From positions 1,612,001-1,676,000 of the forward strand of contig NZ_CP007030.1 in NCBI RefSeq assembly GCF_000227665.2: a DNA stretch of 64,000 nucleotides, given 5' to 3'. The position numbers were made by a program, and so were the translations under genes. How positions within the stretch are numbered: the stretch's first letter is position 1; the number at the start of each line of letters is the position of its first letter. Below are positions 35,516 through 44,620 of the stretch, piece by piece. This DNA is from Thiomicrospira aerophila AL3. Lineage in GTDB: Bacteria > Pseudomonadota > Gammaproteobacteria > Thiomicrospirales > Thiomicrospiraceae. Below the pieces are notes generated by a model. It was not told where the DNA came from. It ran no database searches and was given only the letters and a program-made list of their open reading frames with translations.

Positions 35516-35689
35516 GGGATTGGTAACTGACGATCATTATATCCAAACCCTCCCTCTAAAAACCGTCTCAATCGCACTTTAGCCACAGCTTAGCCTTACG
35601 TCAATAAACCTGTGCTTTACACGCTCAACTAGAATCCTATTTTTTCAATAGCTTATGTTATAATTCGCGCACTTGTTTACTCGTTAACA

Positions 35690-35778
35690 ACCTTGCCAAG
35701 GGGTGGCTTCGGCCTGAGATTGCGTATGCAAAACCCTTTGAACCTGATCTGGATCATACCAGCGTAGGGACAGGCGCC
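35690..35778 (+). ncRNA. TPP (thiamine pyrophosphate) riboswitch
   Basis: Contains the thi-box core: GGGGTGGC..CTGAGATTGCG and ACCCTTTGAACCTGATCTGG, then TCATACCAGCGTAGGGA. An extended -10 (TGTTATAAT, 35656-35664) lies about 30 bases upstream. It precedes a TonB-dependent receptor by about 80 bases. When TPP is abundant it should turn the operon down. Confidence 0.95.
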
Positions 35779-35856
35779 AAACTGCAAAATTTGCACTGCA
35801 CTCCTGTCCTTTTTACAACCCATTAATAATTAAATTGGCTTGAAAAAGGAAACACC

Positions 35857-38070
35857 ATGTCTTACCCATCATCACGCTTTAGAATTAAACCGCTGCACCT
35901 GGCGCTACTTGGCAGTCTACCAGGCCTGCTGCTTACCCCTATAGCTAACGCAGCAGACACGCCATCTACCCTCGCGCCGATTACGGTTAATGCCGACCTT
36001 CGCCAAGTCGATCAGCAACAGCTAACCGCCAGTGCGACCATTGTTGATGACATGGAACTCCAAGACCGCGGTGCCACCCATTTTGGCGATCTACTCTTAC
36101 AAACACCAAACGTCAATTTTTCGGGGCAGTCATCGCGTCCGCGCCATCTACAAATTCGCGGCATGGGTGAGCGAGATGAATATACGGGCGCACCCAATCC
36201 CAGTGTTGGCTTTGCCATTGATAGCATTGATTTAAGCGGTATTGGCATGGCGGGCAGTTTGTTTGATGTGAAACAGGTTGAAATTTTGCGTGGCCCACAA
36301 AGCACCCGCTACGGGGCGAGCGCCATAGCAGGCCTGGTGAACATCCAGTCCAACGAACCGACGGCGGAAGGTGAAACCTTATTAGAAACCACCTTCGGCA
36401 GCGATCAGCTAAGAGAAATCGGTTTGGCCAATAGTGGTGCTTTAAGCGCGATTGACCGAGGTGAGTTGACCCCGCTTTATCGCTTTAGTCTGTTTAAACA
36501 TGACAGCGATGGCTTTCGGACCAATAAAACCCTGAATCGAACCGACACCAATGGCCGTGATGAAACCCAAGCGCGTGGTGCTTTGCGCTGGTGGGCAAAT
36601 AGCGATACCCAATTTGATTTAAACTTGCTCTATGCCAATTTAAACAATGGCTATGATGCCTTCTCACGCGACAATAGTTTCACCACGCGCTCTGACGAAC
36701 CAGGTCGCGACACGCAAAAAACCCTGGCCGGTGCGTTTAAAGTGACTTGGACAGGCAACCCGAATTATCAGTTGACCAGCATTACTAGCTATGCCGATAG
36801 TAATGCTAATTATGATTATGACGTTGACTGGCAAGCGTTTGATATTGAAAAAACCAACGGCACTTATCAGAGCAACCAGCAACGGCAAAATTTTAATCAA
36901 GATTTTCGCTGGCAATCGACGGAGGCCAGTCAATTATTCAACAACTCCACTGCGTGGTTAGTTGGACTCAATCTGGCTTATTTAGAAGAGGATAATAAAC
37001 GTCAAGAACGCTCCAAAACCTGCTACGGTTTTCAATGCCCAACCGAGGGGCCTGACATTTTCAATGCCGATACCACAAGTCAATTTACCAACCAAAAACT
37101 AGGGCTTTATGGACAACTAGACCAATCGATCACGGCAAATAAAACCCTAACCTATGCGCTGCGAGTTGAACAAAATCGTAAAAATTTCCGCCAGACTAAA
37201 CGTGAATTTGGTGCTGCATTTGAATACGATAATAATGGCGATCCCGTTTCTTATGAGCCTTATGACTTTGACGTCAATGACAGATTCTCCCCTACTGAAA
37301 CTCTTTGGGGTGGTTCGATCACCTATACCCATCGCTACAGTGAGCGTCATACCGCATTTGCCGGCGTAACACGTGGCTTTAAAGCGGGCGGCTTCAATAC
37401 TGGCCTGGATGACAATGAAAACACGCAATTTGATGCCGAAACCCTTTATAACTATGAGATCGGCTTGCGCTCAAACTACGGTAGCCTTCAAACGGCCACG
37501 ACCTTGTTTTATATGGATCGCCAAAACCCCCAGTTTGATGGCTATACTTTTAACGCATTCGATCGAAACGAATATATTTTCTTTACCGAAAACTTTGATT
37601 CAGCACAACACTACGGCTTAGAAACCCAGCTCGATTGGCAAGCCCACCCCAAGCTAGATTTATTTGCGCACCTAGGCCTGCTAAAAACCGAAATTAAAGG
37701 CACGCCAATTAATACTGATTTAATCGTTGCTGGCCGCGAAGCGGCGCACGCCCCCAACTATCAATATCTCGTGGGCGGACAATATCGTCATGGTAATGGT
37801 TGGTTTGCGCGCCTAGAAGTGCAAGGCATGGATGCGTTTTATTTTGATAACGTCCATAACGAACGTTCAGGCGCCTATACCCTAGTAAATAGCCGCGTTG
37901 GTTATGAAACAGGTGACTTCGAAGTCTATGTTTGGGCCAAAAACCTGACCGATGAACGCTATGCTACCCGTGGTTATTTTTTTGACCACTTTGATGGCGA
38001 CGGTGAGCGCCAATATGTTCGCCTCGGTGACCCGAGACAACTGGGCATCACCACGCGACTGCGTTTTTAA
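35857..38070 (+). CDS. TonB-dependent receptor, probably for thiamine
   Basis: 737 residues. Signal peptide ending near PIANAADTPS, plug domain (LRQVDQQQLTASATIVDD, LQIRGMGERDEYTGAPNP, VEILRGPQSTRYGASAIAGLVNI) and a barrel ending in an aromatic residue (ITTRLRF). AAAAGGA precedes the ATG. The TPP riboswitch upstream and thiamine-binding and PnuC-type genes downstream indicate a thiamine or thiamine-precursor substrate; the sequence itself does not reveal it. Two CAGGCCTG palindromes lie in its first 500 bases. Confidence 0.88.
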   Translation: MSYPSSRFRIKPLHLALLGSLPGLLLTPIANAADTPSTLAPITVNADLRQVDQQQLTASATIVDDMELQDRGATHFGDLLLQTPNVNFSGQSSRPRHLQIRGMGERDEYTGAPNPSVGFAIDSIDLSGIGMAGSLFDVKQVEILRGPQSTRYGASAIAGLVNIQSNEPTAEGETLLETTFGSDQLREIGLANSGALSAIDRGELTPLYRFSLFKHDSDGFRTNKTLNRTDTNGRDETQARGALRWWANSDTQFDLNLLYANLNNGYDAFSRDNSFTTRSDEPGRDTQKTLAGAFKVTWTGNPNYQLTSITSYADSNANYDYDVDWQAFDIEKTNGTYQSNQQRQNFNQDFRWQSTEASQLFNNSTAWLVGLNLAYLEEDNKRQERSKTCYGFQCPTEGPDIFNADTTSQFTNQKLGLYGQLDQSITANKTLTYALRVEQNRKNFRQTKREFGAAFEYDNNGDPVSYEPYDFDVNDRFSPTETLWGGSITYTHRYSERHTAFAGVTRGFKAGGFNTGLDDNENTQFDAETLYNYEIGLRSNYGSLQTATTLFYMDRQNPQFDGYTFNAFDRNEYIFFTENFDSAQHYGLETQLDWQAHPKLDLFAHLGLLKTEIKGTPINTDLIVAGREAAHAPNYQYLVGGQYRHGNGWFARLEVQGMDAFYFDNVHNERSGAYTLVNSRVGYETGDFEVYVWAKNLTDERYATRGYFFDHFDGDGERQYVRLGDPRQLGITTRLRF

Positions 38071-38112
38071 TGACAACGTGTGTCAAAGTTTAAAAAGATA
38101 TTGCAGGTTTAA

Positions 38113-38174
38113 CCCTATGCCCTGACTCCTTCGGCTTTTTTCTCCCAAAAAAGAGGCGTCACTGCGGCATAGGG
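38113..38174. other. Long nested hairpin between receptor and thiamine-binding gene
   Basis: Three nested paired segments in 62 bases: CCCTATGCC/GGCATAGGG outside, TGAC/GTCA in the middle, CTTTTTT/AAAAAAG around a CTCCC loop. No T-run follows, so it is not a standard terminator. It may be an mRNA-processing, stabilising or attenuating element. Confidence 0.6.
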
Positions 38175-38228
38175 CCACCCCTGCTAGCTAAACATTCACC
38201 CAAATCCAAGCCGACCAAAAGGATCATT

Positions 38229-38480
38229 ATGCAAGTTTCACTCGATATCAGCCTTTACCCCCTTAACGCTGACTATGCTCAAGCTATCCTGAGCTTTATC
38301 AGCCAAATCGAATCCGAACCCGGCATTGAAGTTGTGCGCAACACTCTCAGTACCCAAGTCTTTGGTGACTTCCACCAGATTATGCAACTGATGACTAAGG
38401 AAATTGCCCAGGTATTTAGTGAACAACCTGAATCGGTATTTGTATTAAAATTAGTTGGACAAAATCGTGCACCGGTATAA
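38229..38480 (+). CDS. Thiamine-binding MTH1187/YkoF-like protein
   Basis: 83 residues: VSLDISLYPLNADYAQAILSFI, IEVVRNTLSTQVFGDFHQIMQL and ESVFVLKLVG. This is the ferredoxin-like beta-alpha-beta fold of the MTH1187/YkoF family that binds thiamine or hydroxymethylpyrimidine. Placed between the receptor and the inner-membrane transporter, it probably handles thiamine in the cytoplasm. A GGATC ribosome-binding site lies just before the ATG. Confidence 0.82.
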   Translation: MQVSLDISLYPLNADYAQAILSFISQIESEPGIEVVRNTLSTQVFGDFHQIMQLMTKEIAQVFSEQPESVFVLKLVGQNRAPV

Positions 38481-38535
38481 ATCTTGTTTAAACTGATACC
38501 GATCATTCACCGACTCAACGCAAAGGATACCCTCC

Positions 38536-39186
38536 ATGGACGGACAATTGGCCGAACTGTTTAACCTACAACTACAGCATTTTTCAATCTGGGAAGCTAT
38601 CGCAGTGGCACTGGGTTTAGCCTATGTACTGATGGCCGCTAAGGAAATTGTTTGGGCTTGGCCAGCGGCATTTGTCAGTACCGCTATCTATATGATTATA
38701 TTTTGGGAAGGCAACTTGCCGATGCAATCGGCGCTTAATCTCTTCTATATGGGCATGGCCGCCTATGGTTGGTGGTTGTGGCAAGTACAGCCCAGTCGCG
38801 AAGCCGCTGCAAATAATACCGATGTGCAGCCGCTGGCTATTCATACCTGGGGCATAGGGCGCCATGCCTTATGGATTGGCCTGGGCATCCTACTCACCTT
38901 CAGCTTTGGCGGCCTCCTCACGCTGTTTGAAGCCAGCCAAATGCCTTATTTGGATGCGGGCGTCATGGTCTTTTCGATGATGACCACCTTTTTAATGGCT
39001 CGCAAAGTTTTAGAAAGCTGGTTTTACTGGATTGTCATTAACACCTTCGCAGTCGCACTCTATTGGCAAACCGGTTATCCACTTACCGCAATGATGTTTG
39101 TCGCCTATATGGGCTTAGCTTGGTATGGCATGATTAAATGGCAATTGCGCTTTCGAGCACAAACGCGCACAGCAACAGCCGCTTAA
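38536..39186 (+). CDS. pnuT: PnuC-family transporter (PnuT, thiamine)
   Basis: 216 residues with about seven hydrophobic helices. IWEAIAVALGLAYVLMAAKE, NLFYMGMAAYGWWLW, and W and Y residues lining the helices (MSxxGLAWY near the end) mark the PnuC/PnuT family. PnuC carries nicotinamide riboside; PnuT members sit in TPP-riboswitch operons and carry thiamine. The upstream context supports PnuT. It follows the thiamine-binding gene in the same operon. Confidence 0.85.
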   Translation: MDGQLAELFNLQLQHFSIWEAIAVALGLAYVLMAAKEIVWAWPAAFVSTAIYMIIFWEGNLPMQSALNLFYMGMAAYGWWLWQVQPSREAAANNTDVQPLAIHTWGIGRHALWIGLGILLTFSFGGLLTLFEASQMPYLDAGVMVFSMMTTFLMARKVLESWFYWIVINTFAVALYWQTGYPLTAMMFVAYMGLAWYGMIKWQLRFRAQTRTATAA

Positions 39187-39196
39187 GTGAGTATTG

Positions 39197-40195
39197 TTAG
39201 CGCTGAAATAACGGGGGCGCGTTTAACCAGGCCTGCAGGTCTGACGCGCCCTGCCAGTTCATCGCATACAACAATAGTCTGTAAGCATCACGCCAAGCAT
39301 TAAGCTGAGCTTGATCCACATTTAAATCCCGCACCCAGCCGGCCATGTCAGCAGTAGATTGTCCTGCTAATAGGTATTCCAACATCACCCAATTAAGCGT
39401 ATCGGGCGCCCAAACCCAGGCATCTAAATCAATAATGGTGTCCGGCAGGCCCTGTTGCCAAGTTAACTGATCCCAACGCCAATCCAACATAAGTGGCACG
39501 CAGGCTGCTTCCGGATAATCAACTGCTTTGACTAACGCAGCGCTGACTAAATGAATCGGCAAGTTGGTGGCCTCTAAACAGTTTCTCAAACGCCCATACC
39601 ACTGATCGATGGCAAAAACAGGATCCACCAAACTGCCAAACTGGCTTCGTGTTAACCCTTGCATACCTTGGTAATGCGCGCGTAGTTTGGCTAATGCCTG
39701 CTCAGATAAATTTTCAGGTGCCCCTTCATTGGCTAGCGCAGGCGTGAGCAGATAACGCCTTGCGGTTGATGAAGCGATTGAACGAGTGACTGGACTGGCA
39801 TCTAGCGGCTCTATCCAATGCAATGGCGTCACACTGGCAAGCTGTGACCAAATAGCTTGGGACGAGGCCGTTGTTTGATAATTCGTGTGCAAATCCAGTG
39901 CTAACCAGGCCTGGCTCATCCGCCAAAAAACCTGATGCTTAACCTGTTTTTTTGGCCATTTTAAATAGTACGCGGCATGAGCAGTTTGTAAATAGAGCAA
40001 TTGGTGACTGGCATCGGGGTAGGCAGACATAAGCCAAGATACCTGCTCAATGGGTTCAGTAATAGCAGGATGAGGAAGGGGAAACGCCAACGCCTTAGCC
40101 AATTTTGACCAACGCGCTGACGATACCGGGATTAATGTCCTTTGCGCGACGGGTCCCAATCTTTTAACACATATTCCGTGCCGCAGTAAGGGCAC
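39197..40195 (-). CDS. Hypothetical protein, possibly kinase-like
   Basis: Up to 332 residues, not recognised with confidence. A C-terminal stretch (VPLMLDWRWDQLTWQQ, then TIIDLDAWVWAP) loosely recalls the catalytic and metal loops of aminoglycoside- or choline-kinase folds (HxDxxxxN ... DxD). Essential residues are changed, so this is weak. The full frame overlaps the zinc-finger gene by 64 bases. No good internal start is seen, so the N-terminus is uncertain. It carries two QAW-type palindromes (39228, 39906). Confidence 0.6.
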   Translation of the reverse strand: MPLLRHGICVKRLGPVAQRTLIPVSSARWSKLAKALAFPLPHPAITEPIEQVSWLMSAYPDASHQLLYLQTAHAAYYLKWPKKQVKHQVFWRMSQAWLALDLHTNYQTTASSQAIWSQLASVTPLHWIEPLDASPVTRSIASSTARRYLLTPALANEGAPENLSEQALAKLRAHYQGMQGLTRSQFGSLVDPVFAIDQWYGRLRNCLEATNLPIHLVSAALVKAVDYPEAACVPLMLDWRWDQLTWQQGLPDTIIDLDAWVWAPDTLNWVMLEYLLAGQSTADMAGWVRDLNVDQAQLNAWRDAYRLLLYAMNWQGASDLQAWLNAPPLFQR

Positions 40196-40338
40196 TTGGC
40201 AAAACCGGTTTCTTCAATCGGCAAAAATACTTTTGGATGTGCATCCCAAGCCGTTTCACCCGGCATAGGACAATAAAGCGGCAAATCATCATAGGTAACT
40301 TCTACTTGTCGCTGTGCACAAGACTGTTGCTGACTCAT
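40132..40338 (-). CDS. Zinc-finger CHCC-type protein
   Basis: 68 residues: YDDLPLYCPMPGETAWDAHP, then FAKCPYCGTEYVLKDW. One upstream Cys plus His, then CxxC, make a CHCC zinc site as in zf-CHCC proteins related to the NDUFS6 subunit of respiratory complex I. It follows ilvE on the minus strand with a small gap (18 bases), an order seen in other gammaproteobacteria. AAGGAAA ribosome-binding site upstream. Confidence 0.85.
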   Translation of the reverse strand: MSQQQSCAQRQVEVTYDDLPLYCPMPGETAWDAHPKVFLPIEETGFAKCPYCGTEYVLKDWDPSRKGH

Positions 40339-40356
40339 AACATTTCCTTCAACTGA

Positions 40357-41286
40357 TTAATGGGCAACGCGACTTAACCAGGCCTGGTGTGCCGCTGAAC
40401 GACCATGCACCACATCAAAGTAAAGCGCTTGAATTTTTTCGGTTATCGGCCCACGTGTACCACTACCAATTGGACGGTTATCGAGTTCACGAATCGGCGT
40501 GACTTCCGCAGCCGTACCGGTAAAGAAGGCTTCATCAGCGATATAAACTTCATCGCGAGTGATGCGTTTTTCGATCACTTGGTAACCTAATTCCTTAGCT
40601 AGTTGGAACACGGTTTTGCGGGTAATGCCGTCTAACGCAGCCGATAAATCGGGCGTATAAATCACGCCATCCTTGATCATGAAGAAGTTTTCGCCACTGC
40701 CTTCAGCCACAAAACCATGGCTATCTAACAATAACGCTTCATGACAACCATGCGCAATTGCTTCCTGTAAAGCTAACATGGAGTTCATGTAGGCGCCGTT
40801 GGCCTTCGCTTTGGTCATAGTGATATTTGGATGATGACGAGTGTAAGACGAAGTCGCAACCTTAATACCTTTGGTCAAGTTTTCTTCACCCATGTAGGCG
40901 CCCCACTCCCAGGCCGCAATAATCACATGGGTTTTAAGGTTATCGGCACGTAACCCCATACCCTCTGAACCGTAATACACCATAGGACGAATGTAGGCCG
41001 ACTTTAACCCGTTTTCACGCACCGCTGCACGCTGCGCTGCATTCAAGGTTTCTTTATCGAATGGCATCGGCATATTCATAATTTTGGCCGAATTGAATAA
41101 ACGATCAGTATGAGCTTCTAGCCGAAAAATCGCCGTGCCACCCTCGGCGTCATAGGCGCGCACCCCTTCAAATACGCCCATACCGTAGTGCAACGTATGG
41201 GTTAGTACATGGGTATTGGCTTCACGCCAAGGGACCATTTCGCCATCTTTCCAGATTAGGCCATCGCGATCAGACATGGTTCGCAT
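40357..41286 (-). CDS. ilvE: Branched-chain amino acid aminotransferase
   Basis: PLP-dependent last step of Leu/Ile/Val synthesis. 309 residues: HYGMGVFEGVRAY, then AYIRPMVYYG, and the class IV motif around EALLLDSHGFVAEGSGENFF with the downstream TRDEVYIADEAFFTGTAAEVTPI. The PLP lysine is in the segment MTKAKANGAYMNS. The ATG at 41286 has GGAG 9 bases upstream; an alternative is MSDRDG three codons later. It ends with a palindrome encoding HQAW. Confidence 0.95.
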   Translation of the reverse strand: MRTMSDRDGLIWKDGEMVPWREANTHVLTHTLHYGMGVFEGVRAYDAEGGTAIFRLEAHTDRLFNSAKIMNMPMPFDKETLNAAQRAAVRENGLKSAYIRPMVYYGSEGMGLRADNLKTHVIIAAWEWGAYMGEENLTKGIKVATSSYTRHHPNITMTKAKANGAYMNSMLALQEAIAHGCHEALLLDSHGFVAEGSGENFFMIKDGVIYTPDLSAALDGITRKTVFQLAKELGYQVIEKRITRDEVYIADEAFFTGTAAEVTPIRELDNRPIGSGTRGPITEKIQALYFDVVHGRSAAHQAWLSRVAH

Positions 41287-41407
41287 GCAACTAGGCTCCT
41301 ACTTATCAATCAGTTCATTAGTAAAAAAAGAAATTTATTCTAGCGCAAGCCGTGGGCAAATCCTAGCTTCGCTCGGCAACTTATTTTATACTAAAGAGCT
41401 CAATTAC

Positions 41408-41435
41408 TTGAATTTTCGCGCAATTCAGCTAGAAT
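41408..41435 (+). promoter_or_regulatory. Promoter-like sequence in the ilvE-argD gap
   Basis: TTGAAT, 16-base spacer, TAGAAT on the plus strand. A start near 41442 would give a transcript that meets the hairpin at 41453 almost at once. Confidence 0.45.
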
Positions 41436-41452
41436 TATTTTCGGATTTTGGT

Positions 41453-41487
41453 AAAAGAGCAATCCCTCGTGGTTGCTCTTTTTTGTT
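41453..41487 (+). terminator. Strong intrinsic terminator in the argD leader
   Basis: AAAAGAGCAA, ten-base loop, TTGCTCTTTT, then more T's. It lies 79 bases before the argD ATG with no plus-strand gene upstream, so it terminates either a short leader or sRNA, or acts as an attenuator for argD. The arms also form a fair hairpin in the other direction. Confidence 0.8.
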
Positions 41488-41565
41488 TCAGCCGTGTGCT
41501 AGGCTTATCCAAGTTTGGTGTGCGCCTTGGCGTTTCGATAGATCGTAACCTGTGAGGGGTTTTAC

Positions 41566-42738
41566 ATGAGCAGCTTAATGAATACTTATGGGCGTTTGCC
41601 AGTGACATTCCATTATGGTGAAGGCGCGCTGCTGTTTGATGAACATGATCAAGCCTATCTGGATGCAGTCAGTGGTATTGCGGTATGCAGCTTAGGCCAC
41701 GCTCATCCGGCCATTGCGCAAGCCCTATGCGAACAAAGTAAAACGCTGATCCACACCTCAAATTTATATCATGTTGCTAAACAGCAGCAACTGGGCGACA
41801 AGCTGGTGGCGATTAGTGGCATGGACAAGGTCTTTTTTGGCAATTCAGGCGCTGAAGCCAATGAAGCCGCTATCAAAATGGCGCGTAAATTTGGCCATAG
41901 TAAAGGCATCACCCACGCGCAAATTATTGTCATGGAAAACAGTTTCCATGGCCGTACTATGGCCACTTTAAGCGCCACCGGTAACCCCAAGGTACATGAT
42001 GGCTTTTATCCATTAGTGGAAGGCTTCGTTCGTGTGCCATTCGATAATGTCGAAGCGGTTGAACAAGCGATTGCGGCCCACCCTAATGTCGTCGCCATTT
42101 TGGTTGAACCTGTACAGGGTGAAGGCGGCGTCCATGTACCCAAGCCTGGCTATTTAAAAGCCTTGCGCGCCTTGTGTGACCAGCACGACCTGCTGTTGAT
42201 GATCGATGAAATTCAAGCAGGTATGGGGCGCACCGGCAAATGGTTTGCTTTCCAGCATGAAGACATTTTGCCGGATGTGCTTAGCCTTGCAAAAGCGCTA
42301 GGCAACGGCGTACCTATTGGTGCTAGCTTAGCACGTGGCAAAGCGGCTGAACTATTTGCCCCTGGTAACCATGGCACCACTTTTGGCGGTAACCCACTGG
42401 CCTGTGCAGCAGGCCTGGCCGTCATTGAAACACTTGAATACCATAACTATATAAACTTGGTGGCTAAACAAGGCGCTGAATTATTAGCGGCGTTTAAAAC
42501 CGCCCTGGCTGATACAACCGGCGTCGTCGATATTCGCGGCAAAGGCTATATGATTGGCATTCAACTAGATCGCCCTTGTGGTGATTTGGTGAAAATGGCA
42601 CTCGCTGAAAAATTGCTTATTAATGTCACACGGGGTGACACCGTACGCTTGCTACCCACTTTTGTGATGACGCATGCGCAATCCGAACAACTTGTAAACG
42701 GCCTGAGCAAACTGATCAAGGCTTTTTTAACTCAATAA
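41566..42738 (+). CDS. argD: Acetylornithine aminotransferase
   Basis: PLP enzyme of arginine synthesis (it may also act as succinyldiaminopimelate aminotransferase). 390 residues: FGNSGAEANEAAIKMARK, NSFHGRTMATLSATG, LMIDEIQAGMGRTGKWFAFQ and LSLAKALGNGVPIGA with the PLP lysine. GAGGGG precedes the ATG. It shares an operon with argF, 6 bases downstream. Confidence 0.95.
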   Translation: MSSLMNTYGRLPVTFHYGEGALLFDEHDQAYLDAVSGIAVCSLGHAHPAIAQALCEQSKTLIHTSNLYHVAKQQQLGDKLVAISGMDKVFFGNSGAEANEAAIKMARKFGHSKGITHAQIIVMENSFHGRTMATLSATGNPKVHDGFYPLVEGFVRVPFDNVEAVEQAIAAHPNVVAILVEPVQGEGGVHVPKPGYLKALRALCDQHDLLLMIDEIQAGMGRTGKWFAFQHEDILPDVLSLAKALGNGVPIGASLARGKAAELFAPGNHGTTFGGNPLACAAGLAVIETLEYHNYINLVAKQGAELLAAFKTALADTTGVVDIRGKGYMIGIQLDRPCGDLVKMALAEKLLINVTRGDTVRLLPTFVMTHAQSEQLVNGLSKLIKAFLTQ

Positions 42739-42744
42739 ACTTTT

Positions 42745-43656
42745 ATGACCATTCAACATTTCTTAACGCTAAAAAGCTTCAATGCCGAACAACTTCATGC
42801 TTTGTTATTGCGCGGCATTGAGCTTAAAGCCATGCAACAAGCGGGCGAAATCCACGAGCCGCTGAAAAACAAAACCCTCGCGATGATTTTTGAGAAAGCG
42901 TCCACTCGGACGCGTATCTCATTTGAAGTCGGTATGACTCAATTAGGCGGCCACGCCTTGTTTTTATCGCCACGCGATACGCAACTGGGTCGTGGTGAAC
43001 CTATCGAAGACAGCGCACGGGTGATTTCAAGTATGGTCGATGGCATTATGGTCAGAACCTTTGAACACAGCATTGTCGAAACCATGGCTGAATACTCTAC
43101 AGTGCCCGTGATTAATGCACTCACCGATGACTTTCACCCTTGTCAGTTACTTGCCGACATGCAAACTTTTTATGAAGCGCGCGGCTCCATTCAGGGCAAA
43201 ACCGTGGTATGGATTGGTGATGGTAATAATATGTGCCAGTCTTATATCAATGCCGCACAACTCTATGATTTTAAATTGCGCGTCTCCTGTCCAAAAGGCT
43301 TTGAGCCCCGTGCTGATTTATTAGACATGGCCAAGGATCGCGTTGAAATTATTCGCGATCCGATGGATGCAGCCGAAAATGCTGACTTAATTGTGACAGA
43401 CGTGTGGGCCAGCATGGGGCAAGAAGATGAGCAGCGCTTGCGCAAACAGGCACTATCGCGCTATCGCGTGACACAAGCGATTATGGAGCGTGCTGATAGC
43501 TACGCTTTGTTTATGCATTGTTTGCCAGCGCATCGTGGCGAAGAAGTGACCGCAGAAGTCATTGATGGGCCACAAAGCATCGTTTGGCAGGAAGCTGAAA
43601 ACCGCCTGCATGCTCAAAAAGCCTTGCTTGAAACCTTAATGTCACACAAAGCCTAA
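42745..43656 (+). CDS. argF: Ornithine carbamoyltransferase
   Basis: Makes citrulline from ornithine and carbamoyl phosphate. 303 residues: [15 protein letters not shown] is the carbamoyl-phosphate (STRT) motif, [14 protein letters not shown] the second site and [12 protein letters not shown] the C-terminal HCLP motif with catalytic Cys. Overlap-free but closely spaced with argD. Confidence 0.96.
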   Translation: MTIQHFLTLKSFNAEQLHALLLRGIELKAMQQAGEIHEPLKNKTLAMIFEKASTRTRISFEVGMTQLGGHALFLSPRDTQLGRGEPIEDSARVISSMVDGIMVRTFEHSIVETMAEYSTVPVINALTDDFHPCQLLADMQTFYEARGSIQGKTVVWIGDGNNMCQSYINAAQLYDFKLRVSCPKGFEPRADLLDMAKDRVEIIRDPMDAAENADLIVTDVWASMGQEDEQRLRKQALSRYRVTQAIMERADSYALFMHCLPAHRGEEVTAEVIDGPQSIVWQEAENRLHAQKALLETLMSHKA

Positions 43657-43662
43657 ACTCAA

Positions 43663-44265
43663 TTAGCTGTCTACAGGTTTGCGGCCACTAAATGCAAATG
43701 ATAGGGTCGCACTATCCACATATTCTAACTCGCCCCCCATTGGCAAGCCTTGCGCTAATCGACTCACCGCAACACCTTGCTGCGCAGCCAATTGGGCGAT
43801 GTAATCAGCAGTCGTGCGCCCCTCTAGAGTAGGATTAGTGGCCAAAATTAGCTCAGTGACCTCCCCTTGTGCTAAACGCGCAGAAAGCTGCTCCAAGCCT
43901 AATTCTTTAGGACCAATGCCATCAATGGGCGAAAGATGTCCCATCAATACAAAATAAAGACCTTGATAGACCCCCGTTTGTTCAATCGACAATAAATCAC
44001 TAGGTGATTCCACCACACATAATTGATGACGCAAACGACGCTCTGAACGGCACAACTGACAAATCGGCTCTTCGGTCAAAGTACGACAGGATTGACAGCG
44101 CCCTACTTTTTCACGCGCCTGCTGCAAACTCAACTCTAAACTCTGTGCCGCGTCAGGATTACGCTCTAACAAATACAGCGCCATCCGCTGGGCCGACTTC
44201 GGCCCCACACCCGGCAAACCGCGCAGACTGTCAATTAGGTTTTGGATTAGCGGTGAATAATGCAC
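43663..44265 (-). CDS. recR: Recombination mediator RecR
   Basis: 200 residues. Helix-hairpin-helix (LPGVGPKSAQRMALYLL), four-cysteine zinc finger (CQSCRTLTEEPICQLC) and Toprim domain (LCVVESPSDLLSIEQTGVY). With RecF and RecO it loads RecA at single-strand gaps. It starts at GTG. It is in the order dnaX-ybaB-recR, standard in gammaproteobacteria. Confidence 0.96.
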   Translation of the reverse strand: MHYSPLIQNLIDSLRGLPGVGPKSAQRMALYLLERNPDAAQSLELSLQQAREKVGRCQSCRTLTEEPICQLCRSERRLRHQLCVVESPSDLLSIEQTGVYQGLYFVLMGHLSPIDGIGPKELGLEQLSARLAQGEVTELILATNPTLEGRTTADYIAQLAAQQGVAVSRLAQGLPMGGELEYVDSATLSFAFSGRKPVDS

Positions 44266-44276
44266 ACTAAACCAGC

Positions 44277-44606
44277 TTAGAAAGGTAGCTTCATGCCGCC
44301 GGGCAGATTAAGACCCTGGGTTAGCCCGCCCATTTTTTCTTGCGTAGTTTCTTCGACCCGACGTACTGCAGAGTTTACCGCCGCGGCCACTAAGTCCTCT
44401 AGCATTTCACGGTCATCCATCAGCGACTCATCAATATTCACCGCGACTAGTTCATGCTTGCCGGTCATCGTCACCTTCACTAGACCACCACCGGCCTCAC
44501 CGACGACTTCCATTTGGGCAATTTCAGCCTGCGCTTTTTCCATGTTTTTTTGCATCTCTTGCGCTTGCTTCATCAAGTTTCCTAAACCGGCTTTACCACC
44601 AAACAT
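44277..44606 (-). CDS. ybaB: Nucleoid-associated protein YbaB/EbfC
   Basis: 109 residues: [20 protein letters not shown], then [10 protein letters not shown]-like [19 protein letters not shown] and [19 protein letters not shown]. It is a small dimeric DNA-binding protein. It lies between dnaX and recR with 14 and 11 base gaps. Confidence 0.95.
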   Translation of the reverse strand: MFGGKAGLGNLMKQAQEMQKNMEKAQAEIAQMEVVGEAGGGLVKVTMTGKHELVAVNIDESLMDDREMLEDLVAAAVNSAVRRVEETTQEKMGGLTQGLNLPGGMKLPF

Positions 44607-44620
44607 AGTCTTTTCCTTTT

